Assembly (NCBI RefSeq): GCF_030272615.1
Contig: NC_081409.1
Location: 876,377,594 to 876,441,593 of the forward strand
Length of the DNA: 64,000 nt
Source: Cryptomeria japonica
Taxonomy: Eukaryota > Streptophyta > Pinopsida > Cupressales > Cupressaceae
Reading direction: 5' to 3'
The position numbers were made by a program, and so were the translations under genes. Each line of letters begins with the position of its first letter. The stretch's first letter is position 1. The notes under the pieces are model-generated. The model saw nothing but the letters and a program-made list of their open reading frames with translations. It did not search any database and was not told the DNA's origin. This document shows, piece by piece, positions 36,604 to 48,080 of this stretch.

Positions 36604-37865
36604 CGATCCCCATGCGTATCGTCATTCTATCGGCCCCTAGCTTTCATTTGCTGATAACTTCTTGCGCTTGTTTTATTTCTTATGTTGTTTGGTTGTGGTC
36701 CTGTTGCAACTTAAGTCCTAGTTGGCATTCCATGTGTCAATTTCTTATTACATTATGGAACACGTTCACATTGCAATTTTCGTTTGAAGTCTCATCTCAT
36801 GCCATGTGTTCTTAATTTAGGAGTCATACTTGCCAATTCATATAATGTTTTTGTTATCTTTGTGTTAAGTTGATAGCTTATGATTGGCCCATTAATGCTT
36901 ATGTGGGTTGCATGGAGTAGTTACAAAAGTCTTGTTGATTTGTGACAATTAGCAACATTTCATTACATTCTGCAACTCCTTCACATTGCGTTTTTGAGTG
37001 GGGGCTCCACTTTCACTATGACAGTGCACAATGGGTTCATCTCTCCCAAGGAAATGCTGATATGGTTCGATATCTAGAATCGCTATATTGCATTGTGCAA
37101 CTCCACATCACAACTTTGAGTGAGAGGCCCACCTTGTCTTTGTTTCTTTTAAGAGGAATTATTGATATGGTTTCCAATGGGAAGCTTTGTATTTAGTGGT
37201 AGACAAATAACAAGTTGTTATTAGATTGCGGAGGCTCTTCACATCATGGGTTTGAATGTGGATCTCACTTCCATGCATGATATGGGTGATGGGAATAAAA
37301 GGTGAAATGTTATCATGTATAATGGCTTAGTTGTCAATGCACATGGTGAGTTGCTATGATATCATTGGGCCACATATTAATCACCCCAACAAATGCAATG
37401 CTCTTATTAGTCTATGTGTCCAATATGTCTCTCCAATGGCACCAAGTGTAAAGACATGAACATCAATTTAACAACTAGCAAGTCTTTTTCGTTGGTAAGG
37501 CTGTTTACATCATGGTTTAAAAGAAATGTACTATACATGAACCCATTATATATGATAACGATTGATTTTACTGTCTTAAAGACATCAATGATTAGTATTC
37601 AAGCAAGATCGAAGGATTAACTATCATTGCAGAAAAGGGTGCTGAAGGAACATTTAATGCGCTGCACCACTCATAGATGACCCAAAGCACCATTAAGTTT
37701 CTGTTGAGGCCTTGCATTTGTCCACTCGTACTTTTCTGCCTAGAAGCATCATTTCATATTAAAGGCATGGATTCACATGCAGCAGTGGAAAAGAGAAATG
37801 ACTCATGCAACCATTAATGTTGTAGTTGAAACTATACTTTTGATGTTCTCCATGACATAATCTGC
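36604..37865 (+). repeat. Repeat R, copy B (uninterrupted)
   Basis: This is the continuous version of the repeat found in three pieces at 11433-19351. It lacks the solo-LTR region, the 251-bp duplication and element A, and so serves as the empty-site reference. It ends near the kinase-like remnant (WKREMTHATINV at about 37780). No autonomous transposon coding is seen. It lies between head-to-head LTR-plus-leader units. Confidence 0.78.
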
Positions 37866-38494
37866 AAGTCATTTGGTCACAAATGCATACAAGTTTGCCC
37901 CGTTCTCAGAATGCTCAGCGACATGAGCCAACTATTGAGACCCTCCCTAGTTCTACAGAACTTTTGAATATGACTATGTTTACCACAATCCATCCAACAT
38001 ATTGTTGGGTAACAAAGCTATCCCTCCCTTTTTCCAAAGACATCAAGAATAGCTTCTCAAAACTTGCACAAAAAACCAATCATGGTTTTTTTGGAAAAAA
38101 ATCAGAAAACTTAGAATACAGCAACACCCTTAATGATTTTTGTGGATAATCAGAAAACCCTCCAACAGAGAGAACCCATGATTTTTGTGTGAAAAAATGG
38201 TGCAAAAAACAAACAAAAAAACCACGATTTTTGAAGAGAAAATTGTGCAAAACCTTCCATTATTTTCTGTGGATAAAAATCAGAAAACCAATCCATGATA
38301 TTTGAGGATTTGTACAAAACCCCCAGTCTGTTTAAAAACTTTACTTACAGCTATCATAAGTAGTAAACAAAAATAAAAACTCCCTAATTTTTGTGGAAAA
38401 AATCAAACAAAACCCTTAAATGATTTTTTGTGGAAAAAAATCAGAAAACCCACAAATTTTTTTACTAAAACAATTTGCGAAAAAAAAGAGCTAA
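37866..38494 (-). repeat. Inverted leader array of the short-LTR family
   Basis: From about 38060, reading on the minus strand from the primer site, units of the form GGTTTTCTGATTTTTTTCCA then CAAAAATCATGG recur eight or more times, about 40-60 bp each. These are the counterpart of 35936-36560. The portion 37866-38059 has no recognised content. Confidence 0.65.
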
Positions 38495-38505
38495 GCTTTG
38501 ATACC

Positions 38506-38683
38506 ATGAAATGATAATTTGATGCTGTATTAATAACGGAGACGAAGTCTCCTTAAATAAGCAATTTTAAGCAAAGTTTCTAAGATAGAAACGAAAGACC
38601 AAAAAGAAACATTCTAAATAAGAACAAACTATGAAAAGGAAATATCCTAAACTAACTAAATGACCATTATAGAAACGTTACAT
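38506..38683 (-). mobile_element. Short (178-bp) LTR in minus orientation
   Basis: On the minus strand it starts TGTAACGTTTCTATAATGG and ends ATCATTTCA. It is followed by TGGTATCAAAGC (38495-38505), a primer-binding-site variant. It is thus a 5' LTR facing left, head-to-head with the 35297 LTR facing right. I found no 3' LTR partner for either. Confidence 0.7.
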
Positions 38684-38899
38684 AATTACTTGAATATATT
38701 TGTGCCATCGAAGCAAATGATAGCATATTGTGGATCAAGAGCAAGTAGATGGACCAATAGGTTGTAGAGAAAATCATCATTTAGCAAAAAGAAAATTAAA
38801 GAAAGTGAAACCCCCCCATGCTCTCATATAATCCCAATGTTGTGGTAGAGAAAGAGTACAAAGAAAAGACCGAAGGGACCTTCGGAAATGACATTTCAA

Positions 38900-39112
38900 A
38901 ATGAGACTTGACACATTGCCAATCATCACATTGCAAGATGTATATATGTAAATGGGTTGGCTTATAATGTTGTTATATTGGCAAGAAATGGTGAGAAAAA
39001 TTAATGAGGCTGAGAAAGAGTCCAAGAATTTGGGTTATGAGAAGGTGTGCGACGCTTTATTGGAAAAATAGGTCAAACTTGTAGAAGATACATTGAATCC
39101 CTTATGGGATTC
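38900..39112 (+). pseudogene. hAT transposase pseudogene, upstream piece
   Basis: The frame YWQEMVRKINEAEKESKN, LGYEKVCDALLEK, VKLVEDTLNPLWDSW is the stretch that precedes the conserved D(S/G)W motif in plant hAT-family transposases. It contains one stop (after LLEK). The insertion of element B lies exactly between the codons of DSW; the downstream piece is at 46037. The N-terminal BED zinc finger is not visible. Confidence 0.72.
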
Positions 39113-39818
39113 TGTTGTGACCTTTTCACACATCACCCCATTGAGAACGGGAACCCCCTCTTTCCTGCTTTCTATGTTGGTTAGTTTAAGGTTTTCGCAG
39201 CATAGTCGGCAATTTTGATCATGCCTATTTGTTGTTTGGGGTTTTTGAAGTTATAGGATCAAGCACGTAAAGTTGAGATTTTAAATGATCCTAATTTTGT
39301 CTAAGTGTAGACCTTTTGAGCGTTAACATGTTTTTGAACATCCACATCGGTGATTTTTAAGCAGTTTTCCATGGACACACCTTCCTCCCCTCCCCTCCCC
39401 CCCAAAAGGCCTCCCCCCTGTCCCCCAAACTTTTTCCCTTTGTTCCCCCATTCCCAAAGCCCATCCCCACGTCCTCCTCGTCCCCAATGGTTGTGGAACA
39501 CTGTTTTTAAGTGCTAAGGTGTTTTAGGGCCTTTTGGAGTTGTTTTCTCGCTCCTAGGAAGTTATTCAAGTTGATTTTGCACTAAGTTATTCAAGTTGAT
39601 TTTGCTCCTAATAAGTTTCCTTGTTTTTTCGCTCAAATTTTTGGTGAATTTGCCCAAGTCCAGATGAGTTTTATTGAGTTTAAAAGTTTTCTAGTGGTTT
39701 TGAGTGGAAAAATCATCATATTCCGAATGAAAATCCATATTCTAAGGGTCAAAAGGTCAAAATTCCAGACTAGAGGTGCTTTTCCCCTCATATTCTTGAC
39801 TACTCATGGTTTTCCCCA

Positions 39819-39960
39819 CTCAAAATCCAGACTGGACATGGATTTCCCTTGAAATCCAGACATCCCTTATTTTTCCTGCATTCAAAATCCAGATTGGACA
39901 TGGATTTCCCTTGAAATCTAGACATCCTCTATTTTTCCTCCGCTCAAAATCCAGACTAGG
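39819..39960 (+). repeat. 62-bp tandem repeat in element B
   Basis: CAAAATCCAGACTGGACATG begins units at 39821, 39883 and 39945 (62-bp period; the third is partial). Each continues GATTTCCCTTGAAATC and CAGACATCC. The wider region 39650-40400 keeps repeating CCAGAC and TTTCCC words in degenerate form. Confidence 0.85.
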
Positions 39961-40705
39961 AGCAATTTTCCACCAGGATGATTAAAATTTTGTCCAAGTG
40001 TTGGGAATTTTCCCGACTACCTTCGAATTTCCCCTAGGGAGTGTGGATGAAGTTATGGATGACTTAAGTGAGGATTCTTGATGACAATCGGTTTTCCACC
40101 AGAGCTATTTATGACAACCTTTTGTGGATTTTAGTGTAGATAGTGATTCCAGACTTGGTGTGAATTTCCCCCCAGAGTCCTTTTTTGGCCAAAGTGATGA
40201 TTTTTAGTGGGATTTTGACTCCCAACTTGGGTCGATTTTCCCTTGAAGGCAATTTTGTGCAATTTATGATGAAATTTTGTCCGGATTTTTATCCAGACAA
40301 GGGTCGAATTTCCCCAATATGCATTTTTGAAATTTTTTCATTATTTTTATTTGGATTTTTAATCCAAATAGGGATTGATTTTCGGCATGGGTCCAATTTT
40401 GGATGAAATTTTAAAATCTTTTTAATGACGTGACCCAAATTTAATTGTTTTTAATGATGTTGACAATTATCTAATTTTAAAAAAAATTAATAAATGATTT
40501 GCAATTTAAATTAAAAAATTAATTATTTCCTAGGCAAGTCGATTTTCCCCACAAGTGTGTAAAAGAGCAAATGTTTTATCCCACATTGCTTGTGTGGTGA
40601 AAACTCAAGGCAAAAGCAAGTTTAAAAGAGGAGGCCAACATTATAATACTATTATATTTGCTGAGTGTACTTAGGCGATTTTTCCTCTAGCTGGCGAATT
40701 TTGGC

Positions 40706-40766
40706 GAAGTGTCAAGTTGACACATTGGGCTGAAGATTGTCAAGTTGACATATTGGGCTGAAGATT
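40706..40766 (+). repeat. 30-bp direct repeat in element B
   Basis: GTCAAGTTGACACATTGGGC and GTCAAGTTGACATATTGGGC, each followed by TGAAGATT, occur back to back. TCAAGTTGA is itself a short palindrome. The surrounding 40670-41400 repeats AGGCGATTTT and TTTTCAGACTT words many times, an interspersed short-word pattern reminiscent of element A's array. Confidence 0.8.
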
Positions 40767-41872
40767 GGTTTTATTGTTCATTCTTCTTCCATTCCCAGCC
40801 AAGGCGATTTTTCTTGGCTGCCATTTGAGTGTGTTTGAAGCATCATTTTTCAGACTTTGGCCATTTTGGGAGGATGGCACCATTATAGGAGCTAGGCGAT
40901 TTTTGTTTTGGGAGGATTTACCTCCATTTTGGCGATTGATTCTCCTTGGGTGGTGGCGCCATTGTTGGGAACTTGCTGACAATTGTTCTCAGGCCTGATT
41001 TTCATCATTTTTCAGACTTATGTGACCTCCATTGTTGGCTGGTAATTAATTTTCAGACTTCATTCTTCATTGCCCAACTAATTCCAACTTGGACGATTTG
41101 CATTTGGAAGGATTTTGTGGCGTTTTGTGTGTATTTTCAGACCATTTACGCTGTTCCAGGTCTGAAACTCCATTGATGGGGGGCTGTCCTCAGAAATTTG
41201 TCATTTCCATCCACTTGTCATTCTAGGCGATTTCGCTTGGGAAGCTTTTTTGCTCCATTCTGGGGCCATTTTCTGAGTTTATCTTCATTCCTAAGGGTGC
41301 TGGTAGGTCTGAAAACTCCATTTTCAGACTTGTCTAAAGACTTAACTCGCGTTTCCAGCCCTACCTACATGCTCAGATTTACCCATGTTTGCCTTGAGAA
41401 ATTGATTTGTATCATATATTTTGCTTTTTGAGTGATTGCAACATGATTTTAAGGAGTAATTTACACAGTTGCAGGTTGTCTTCAAATTGTTGGCAGCCAT
41501 TGTTGACTTCGAAAGGGTGTCCTCAGACATTTTTCGTGTGAAAGTTATCCCTTTTCATACCTTTCTGTAGTCATTTCTTGATCCGGTATACTCCTTTGCG
41601 CTCTATTTTTGGTAAATTTCCGAAGTGTAAGGAGGTGTCTTCAAACTTTCTTAAGTCTGAAAATGATTGATTTTATGAGCTTTCATGAGGGTCTTGTAAC
41701 CTAATTTTTGTATTCTCGTTCCATTTTCAGAGTTCGTTTAAATATGGACAAAATTCTTGATTTCCATTCCCAAATTTGTCTACGTTTTAAGAAATCAGAA
41801 CTTTCCTAATTCTGAAAATAGCTTATTAGGATTGATTTTCTGAAGTTCTAACTTCTAGCTTCGTACAGGAAC

Positions 41873-44800
41873 GATGTCGAAGTCTGGAATCAGGGAAAGG
41901 AGGGAACAATAAAAGATAGTTGAGATGAGTGTCTATCCAGAATCCAAGATGTCATCCAGATGGAAGGATATTACAAATACGAACATGTATTTCATGAACA
42001 TGAGCCAGATGTGACAACGAATGTTCAGAATTGGAAGCCAGATTCCTTCCCCAACTTATGTGAACATTATGAAGAGTGGCATTTATCAGGCCGGTGAATT
42101 CTCGTAATCCATACAGTGCAGCGCTCTTATCCTGGAGTGTGCAGGATGTTATGATCCTCGCTCCCAAATGATTAACTCCTAAGGGTGCCATCATTGCCTA
42201 CCTTGCTAAGGATGTGATTGCCGAGGTGTTTGGAATTCCACGTGGAGTAGACATGAAAGATATACCAAGGATGAATATGAAGATAGATATAAGAAGAAGA
42301 TGGATGCGTGCAAGACTGTAGTGAATAAGGAATGGATGATCAAGCCTAACACTCATCACTCCAAGGCTCCCAAGACACTCGTGCACAAATTTCAAAGGTG
42401 AATATAGTGATTTAGTATTCTTATTTAACTAAGTGATAGGGGTGTGGCAGGGTGCAATATACGATGGATGGATGTTCTATTTCATCTAGGATTGTCTGAA
42501 AGAAACATTGATTAATTGGTCTAAAATCATAAGTGACAATTTGGATTTTCAGCTGAAGAATGTGGAGCGGTCCAGGTCATTCACCATGACTTCCTATTTG
42601 GTGTACCTGCTTGCACGATTTGTTACCTACAAAGGATTGATATGTAGAGGTGAAGTCGAGAATGGACAAGGACAATTCAGGAGTTACGGGTGCTATCCAC
42701 AACTGAACATGTATCGAATTGAAGATTATAAGAGAGGGAATGATGCATTCACTATGTACATAACACGAATGTTGCAAGACGGAATTCACAAGAGGTTGTC
42801 CAAGGAGGCAACAAAGCTGATAGAGAACTATAGATTGTGGTACATACAGTTTCCCACTTTCACATACCTAAGGATTCATGGATTTCAATCCGAACCTTAT
42901 AGGCTTCCTAGGTATCCTACTAACAGAACGATCCTGTTGAAGTTTGTGAGACAACTTCTGGAATATGATTCTATCCAAAAGGAAAAGCACAAAATGGGCA
43001 TGCCATTTCCTATTTCAGTGGGGAAGACATTGGAGGTTTGCCAATCCGTCGTAGCAACTAGCACAACAGTTGAAGAGCTTGCATTCTATCGATTTGCAAC
43101 ATACAAGAGAAGATAAGAAAGTTGGAAGGATCAAGGGAGATTATTGGGCCAACTTAATGGACGAGCAAGCAATAAAAAGAAGAATGTGGTCCAAAACGTT
43201 AGTGGATTTCATGAGGAAGTGTGAAATTTTCCTCATTCCTGATCAAGTATTAGATGATAAGGATCATACACATCCACAATATGAGAATGAAATGAAGAAG
43301 GCGATTTTATTGCCTAATTGGTTAGAACTAGAAGAAACAGATTTGAATGTGTTGATGAGAGAGGTCTTGAGTTTCTCCCGAGGATGGGTAGATAACCAGA
43401 TTAAAAACTTAGTTGACAAGGGTGTTGCCTTCACTTATGAAAGGATGAAACCGGAGGAATCCGCTTTCGAGGATGATCAGAGGACTATTAGTGATATCAG
43501 GATTCATGCAGATGAGGAGAGTCAAGCTCCCAAGCGAAGGAAGAACACACCAGGAGAAGTTAAAGCTAGAGGGAAGAAGATTGAGGAGGTCAAGAAGAAG
43601 AAACAAAAGACTATCATTCCTTCACCACCCCTCAATGTCTCATCAATCAAGGAAGTTGAAATGCCATAATAGAACAAGGAGGCTGAGCAATGTTCCAACA
43701 CAGTGATATTACTAGAGAATATTCAGGATTTACATATCACAGCTACATCTGCTCCACCTAATGAAGATGATCAGTCGGGATCTCCAACTGTCCTTTTGGA
43801 GGTTAGTTTGGGGAAGAATGTATATGATTTGACCAGGGATAATCTTGATGATGATGATGATGTTATCTTGGCAGTGAGAGCTTGATCGAGAGATATGTCT
43901 CAATGATGGTATGGAGATGGCTGCTATTCTTGATTGGCTGATGAGAAGTATGGAGAAAAGTAAGAAGATGGTAGAGGCGTAGCCTATTGACGACATTGAT
44001 GACTACTTAGCTAGAAGCAGCAAGGAGAAAGAACCTAAGAGGGTTGAGATTTTGTCACACATAGCTAGGGATGAGACAAGAATGCAGATTGCGTAGGTGG
44101 ATGTTCCTATTGGAGATGTGACAACAGACATTGCTACTCCCATGGATTTCCAGATTACTTCAGTTGCCCTTGGCCGTACTACAAAAGAGCAAGAATTTCA
44201 GGAGGTTGGTGATACCCTTAAGGCAATCAGTGTGAGATTGGATAGAGAGATAAAGAAAAGAGAGAAGTACGAAGAAGAGAATATCATTCTTAGAGAGTAC
44301 ATTGCAGGGATAAGGCGCGGGAATCCCACCCTTATTTCCCCTATTGTAGTTGATTGTGGACTACATACACATTATGAGGCAATGTGAGATACATTCTCGG
44401 AGGTGGAGAAATGGATTGAAGATACGAAGAGACAAGTGGATGATTTCCTTACTCATTTTGTCCAGGCTTTTGATAGGACAACATGGCTTATATTCAGGAT
44501 ACAGTATTTGGAGGGAGTTTGGGAGGAATTCTAACCCATTCAGGAGAAGACTATTCCACGCCCCAGAGCTTTGAAGAAGATTCCTATGTCCACATTGATC
44601 CGAGAGAATATTGTGCACAATTGAGATAGATACAATTTCCATTGCTGGTATTGTTCATTAGCCATGAAGAAATCAACTTATGAGAGCACACAAAAGAGTT
44701 GTGTAGAGATGGAAGGATCTATTCATGCTATTCAGTCGAAGATTCTTGCCTCAATTGAGGAATTATTGGGAGTTGATGTCAGTGAAGCCCGTGGGTTACA

Positions 44801-45131
44801 TTTAGTAGAATTGAGAGACAAAATGAACTTTATGTATTTCAATTAGTTGGACTCTTTGAAGAAGAGTCAGATAGATGACTTGGTCTCTTTGTCGATCTAT
44901 GTTCATAATTCGCAGAAGCTCATGCCAGATTGGAAGAACACTTTGGATGCTTGCTCGGATGCGTTGGACATGATTGATTTATAGCAGGATAACTTACCCA
45001 ACATTTCCATGGAGTTAGATTCTGTATTAGCTAGATTCTTGGATTATGTTGTGAGAGAAAGAGATGCAGGGCATAATCTTTCTATTGGTCCATATGTTGG
45101 TGGCTCCATTTTTTATGTAAACCCTAATTAG
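41873..45131 (+). pseudogene. Long unknown open frame of element B, broken
   Basis: A once-continuous coding region of about 1,085 codons can be followed from ATG 41873 (MSKSGIRERREQ) to TAG 45129 despite several stops and at least three frame changes. The best-preserved part, 42508-43116, encodes a globular, aromatic-rich domain (INWSKIISDNLDFQLKN, MTSYLVYLLARFVTYKG, ENYRLWYIQFPTFTYLRIHG). Next come acidic and charged regions (43125-43670) ending in a Lys-rich, nuclear-signal-like KARGKKIEEVKKKKQK, then an Asp run (NLDDDDDVIL) near 43840. The C-terminal third is predicted helical (DREIKKREKYEEENIILREY near 44240; IQSKILASIEELLGVDV near 44750). There is no zinc knuckle, protease, RT, RNase H or integrase motif. 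It is not recognised as a named family; a Gag-like structural role is only a guess. Confidence 0.6.
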
Positions 45132-46031
45132 GGCAACTCTAGGGTTTTGCTAGCATGATCTTGGCCCTTGATTTTAGTTTAATCTTGGCCATCCATTTTG
45201 TATGAGACTCTAGATATACCTCATTGCCTCTCATTTGTAAGAGAGATTTTGTAGAATTGTTGGTATATGCTGCAACTTTTGAATATAAATCATTGTTTGA
45301 CTTGATGGTGATTTTTTTGAAGTGTTGTCTTGCATTCAAGGTTCTCAATTCCTCCAAGTTAGATTAGAATTTGCTTTCAATGTTTGTTAGATTGAATGAA
45401 AGAATTATTGAGTATATTTGCATGGAATCTATTTATCCATACCACTAGCCTCTTGTTGATTGTAAGTGTGCCTTGCGTGGTCAACTGGAAATTTATGCAA
45501 GCTTAACTTCGATTATTATATGTCCATTGTTATGCATCAACTTGGATGGTTTCAATGTTTGATGGTAGTAATTTGAAAATCTATGAAATACACCCTAGAT
45601 GATTGCAGTAAGCTTGTGTCAAAATTTCTTCGACTTGATGGTGAGATCTTGCTTGGTTTGATTCCACTAAATTTGTTCATTATTTCTTACATTCCTAGGC
45701 TTAGAATAAATTTCTTGAAACCTATTCCCTTTTTGTCATTTTTAGAAAGTCTTGTTAGAATTTAGTCAAGAACTACATTGCCAAATCCTAAGTCATCAAC
45801 ACACCCATTCCATATTCATGATATACAAAGTTGATTCGAACAATTGTGGAAGTCCCTAAGTGAAGACAACAATTCACATCGACCATTGAGTTACCCACTC
45901 GTCAAGACCTGATTGTAGAAACCTTGGAATCATTTTAGTTGATCTTATCCTTAGCATCTGAGGTGATTTTGTTCAAGAGAGGGTAAAGTACTTTGGTATT
46001 TTATTCTGATGTTTGCATGTGCACATCAATA
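45132..46031 (+). promoter_or_regulatory. 3' region of element B, promoter-like
   Basis: It shares order and words with 18241-19118 of element A: ACCCTAATTAGGG, TTGGCCCTTGAT, a TATA-like CTAGATATACC, CTCTCATTTG, TTAGAATTTGCTTTCA, and near the end GAGAGGGTAAAGTACTTTGG against GAGAGGATAGAATACCTTTG. It may act as terminator or promoter for the element's RNA. Confidence 0.4.
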
Positions 46032-46036
46032 GATTC

Positions 46037-46934
46037 ATGGGTGTAAAGATGCTAAATTCAACCCTTAATCAATGTCATTAGTCTTGGTGGGATTGTGTGG
46101 ACTATCTCTTTAGCTTCACCAAGCCCATTTTGAGCATGATTCATTATACTAACATCGACAAGCCTTGCTCGGTAGACATATACGATGGCATTGTCTTGAT
46201 GACCATCATAAATGAGAAAGAAAAGACTTCGAAGAAACTTCTTTCAAAAGAAGTGTAGATAATTGAACATAATGACCACCTGATTGCATCTTCTTACCTT
46301 TGTATTAAGTCCAAAATGCTATAGTGCTAAGATTCTTTGTGTCAACGAGGAATTCCCTATTAGAGGTTTTGAAGTTGCTAAAGGGTACAATGCAATATAG
46401 GCTCCTCTCTGAATTCTTGATTTGCAAGATGTAGTCATGATTGAGTTCATTGATTTTGTACACTCAAATAGTAAAGTATTGAGGCTCTTCATGATAAGCT
46501 CAAGAAGGATGCTCACAGTTGGTGGTGCTTCCATGGTCAACAATTCCAACACCTACAACCCCTTGCAATCAAAGTTTTTATCACAAGTTTATTTATTTTT
46601 TAATCTTCAAAGTTTCATTTGTAGTTTTTTAATTATTTTATTTTTATAATGTATAATTTTATCTCCCTACTTTGTCTTCATAGTTTGCTAGTTCATCTAC
46701 ATCTGAGGCATGTACTCTTTCATTCACTTGGTGAAATGTAACATATTGCACTTCAAAAGAGTAAAGAACTTAGTGTATTTGTATTCGAACTTGTGCCGCC
46801 TTTTGCAAAAACAACATGGCTACGAAGAAGGGGACACAAAGTTGTGGGATATGGAGCTAAAACCTACTAACTTGGATGCTTCCATTTCGCAACATATTGC
46901 ACTTGAGAAGTCCAAAAAGTGCACTCACTTTTAG
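46037..46934 (+). pseudogene. hAT transposase pseudogene, downstream piece
   Basis: After the GATTC duplication the hAT reading continues with stops (IQPLINVI, counterpart of the R.RPLIN motif). It then jumps by internal deletion and a frame change to VDYLFSFTKPILSMIHYTNI near 46100, and on to KKDAHSWWCFHGQQFQHLQ near 46505 (the WW..HG segment of the dimerisation region). The C-terminal KRVKNLVYLYSNL, KQHGYEEGDTKLWDME lies at 46755-46865. These are the typical C-terminal hAT blocks in order. Multiple stops and the deletion make it dead. No terminal inverted repeats of the original hAT were identified. Confidence 0.75.
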
Positions 46935-46936
46935 TG

Positions 46937-47779
46937 CAAGTGTCACTAGCACTGCTTGTGGTTCTTCAAATGTTCCATCTAATGTCAATGATAATAATGA
47001 TATTGATGATAAAAAAAATGCATTTGATGTTGAGAACTTGAAGTTTTAACATTGACTATCCTATAATATTAATCATTTATGTTTTAAATGACATTCGAGT
47101 TTATTGTGGTTTATTGTTTATTTGATGCTATATGATATTTTAATCTGAAGTCCGACATTTACGCTGCATATATAAGAAACAAAAAATGAACTCATCCCAA
47201 ATCTTTTTTGTTAGTTCCACAAACCTAAACTAGGATCCATGCTAGAACCAATAACTTAGCTTTTAAAGATCAGTGGTATTTATCATACCTTCTTCGGGTT
47301 GAATCCATTGATTTCTAATATTGTTTTCTGAAAGAAGCCATCATCATATCAAATCTCGGATACCGGGTTCTTCCTCAAAGGCTCAGAATTGAAGCCAGGT
47401 TCGGGTTTGGTCTCGATATGGTCCTGAGTTCGTTGCTGGTTCGTTTGAATACATCACCAAAAATTGCATTTCAAGTTCTCGTTGTTTTTTAATCTTTTTT
47501 TTATCCAAGACTCACCTATTCTCAAGATCGCTTGTAAAATATGTGGCTCCATGTAGCCCCACCGTTTTTGATATTATGGTAAAATTGCAAACTAGAGATC
47601 CCCAAATTAATATATAAATATGTTATTATCTCTAGTTTGCAAGTTTACTAATCTCCTAAAATCACAAACATTATTATTATAGACATATGATCCCTCGTTT
47701 ATCTTTAATAATGTTTAGTAAATATGTTATTTATTTATTAATTTTTAATTTTTTTTAATAAATTTCCATATATATAATA
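46937..47779. other. Intronic DNA, no gene recognised
   Basis: The only structure seen is the 15-bp inverted repeat at 47585-47642. The rest is AT-rich without recognised domains. Confidence 0.5.
47585..47642. repeat. Perfect 15-bp inverted repeat, 28-bp loop
   Basis: TTGCAAACTAGAGAT (47585-47599) is matched by its exact complement ATCTCTAGTTTGCAA (47628-47642). It could form a hairpin in RNA or be the remains of a miniature inverted-repeat element. No flanking direct repeat was recognised. Confidence 0.8.
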
Positions 47780-47792
47780 ATATTATAATATA

Positions 47793-48080
47793 GTCCAAGG
47801 GGTTGAGCTTAACTAGTTAAAACATTGGGTTCTCACCGTGGAGACCCAAGTTCAATTCCCAATAGGGACATTTGAAGTGGAATTCTAAGCTGTGACTCTT
47901 GGCCTTCCATAGGATGGGGAAGGTTTTGGGGTCAATCTAATCAAACATAATAATAATAATAATTCAAAGATATGTAATGGGGATGGGGCCCCCTACTGTG
48001 TCCCCACTGGTTCATAGCTCCAGTCAAAAGCTATTCAGGCTTCGGCCAATTACCGACCAAAAAAACAAAAAAAACAAAAT
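47793..48080 (+). mobile_element. tRNA-derived SINE
   Basis: The 5' part reads like a tRNA: an A-box-like TTGAGCTTAACTAGTTAAAA (about 47804-47823) and a clear B box, AGTTCAATTCCC (about 47851-47862), then a tRNA-unrelated body and an A-rich tail (AAAAAAACAAAAAAAAC). ATATTATAATATA lies on both sides (47780-47792 and 48081-48093) as a 13-bp direct repeat, though the AT-rich setting weakens that evidence. It differs in sequence from the SINE at 7205-7402, so two SINE families are present. Confidence 0.8.

Larger units (their letters stand above)
39113..46031 (+). mobile_element. Element B: 6.9-kb relative of element A inserted in a hAT transposase
   Basis: It starts TGTTGTGACCTTTTCACACA, as in element A (14555). 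The target duplication is GATTC (39108-39112 and 46032-46036). Removing the element restores the hAT reading frame across LNPLWDSWV, which confirms both borders. The right end (ACATCAATA) lacks the usual CA, probably by mutation. The final 900 bp is related to element A's end. No LTR pair is seen between the left and right ends, and there is no polymerase or integrase. In order it carries a repeat-rich left region (39650-41400), a long broken open frame (41873-45131) and a promoter-like 3' region. Confidence 0.75.
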
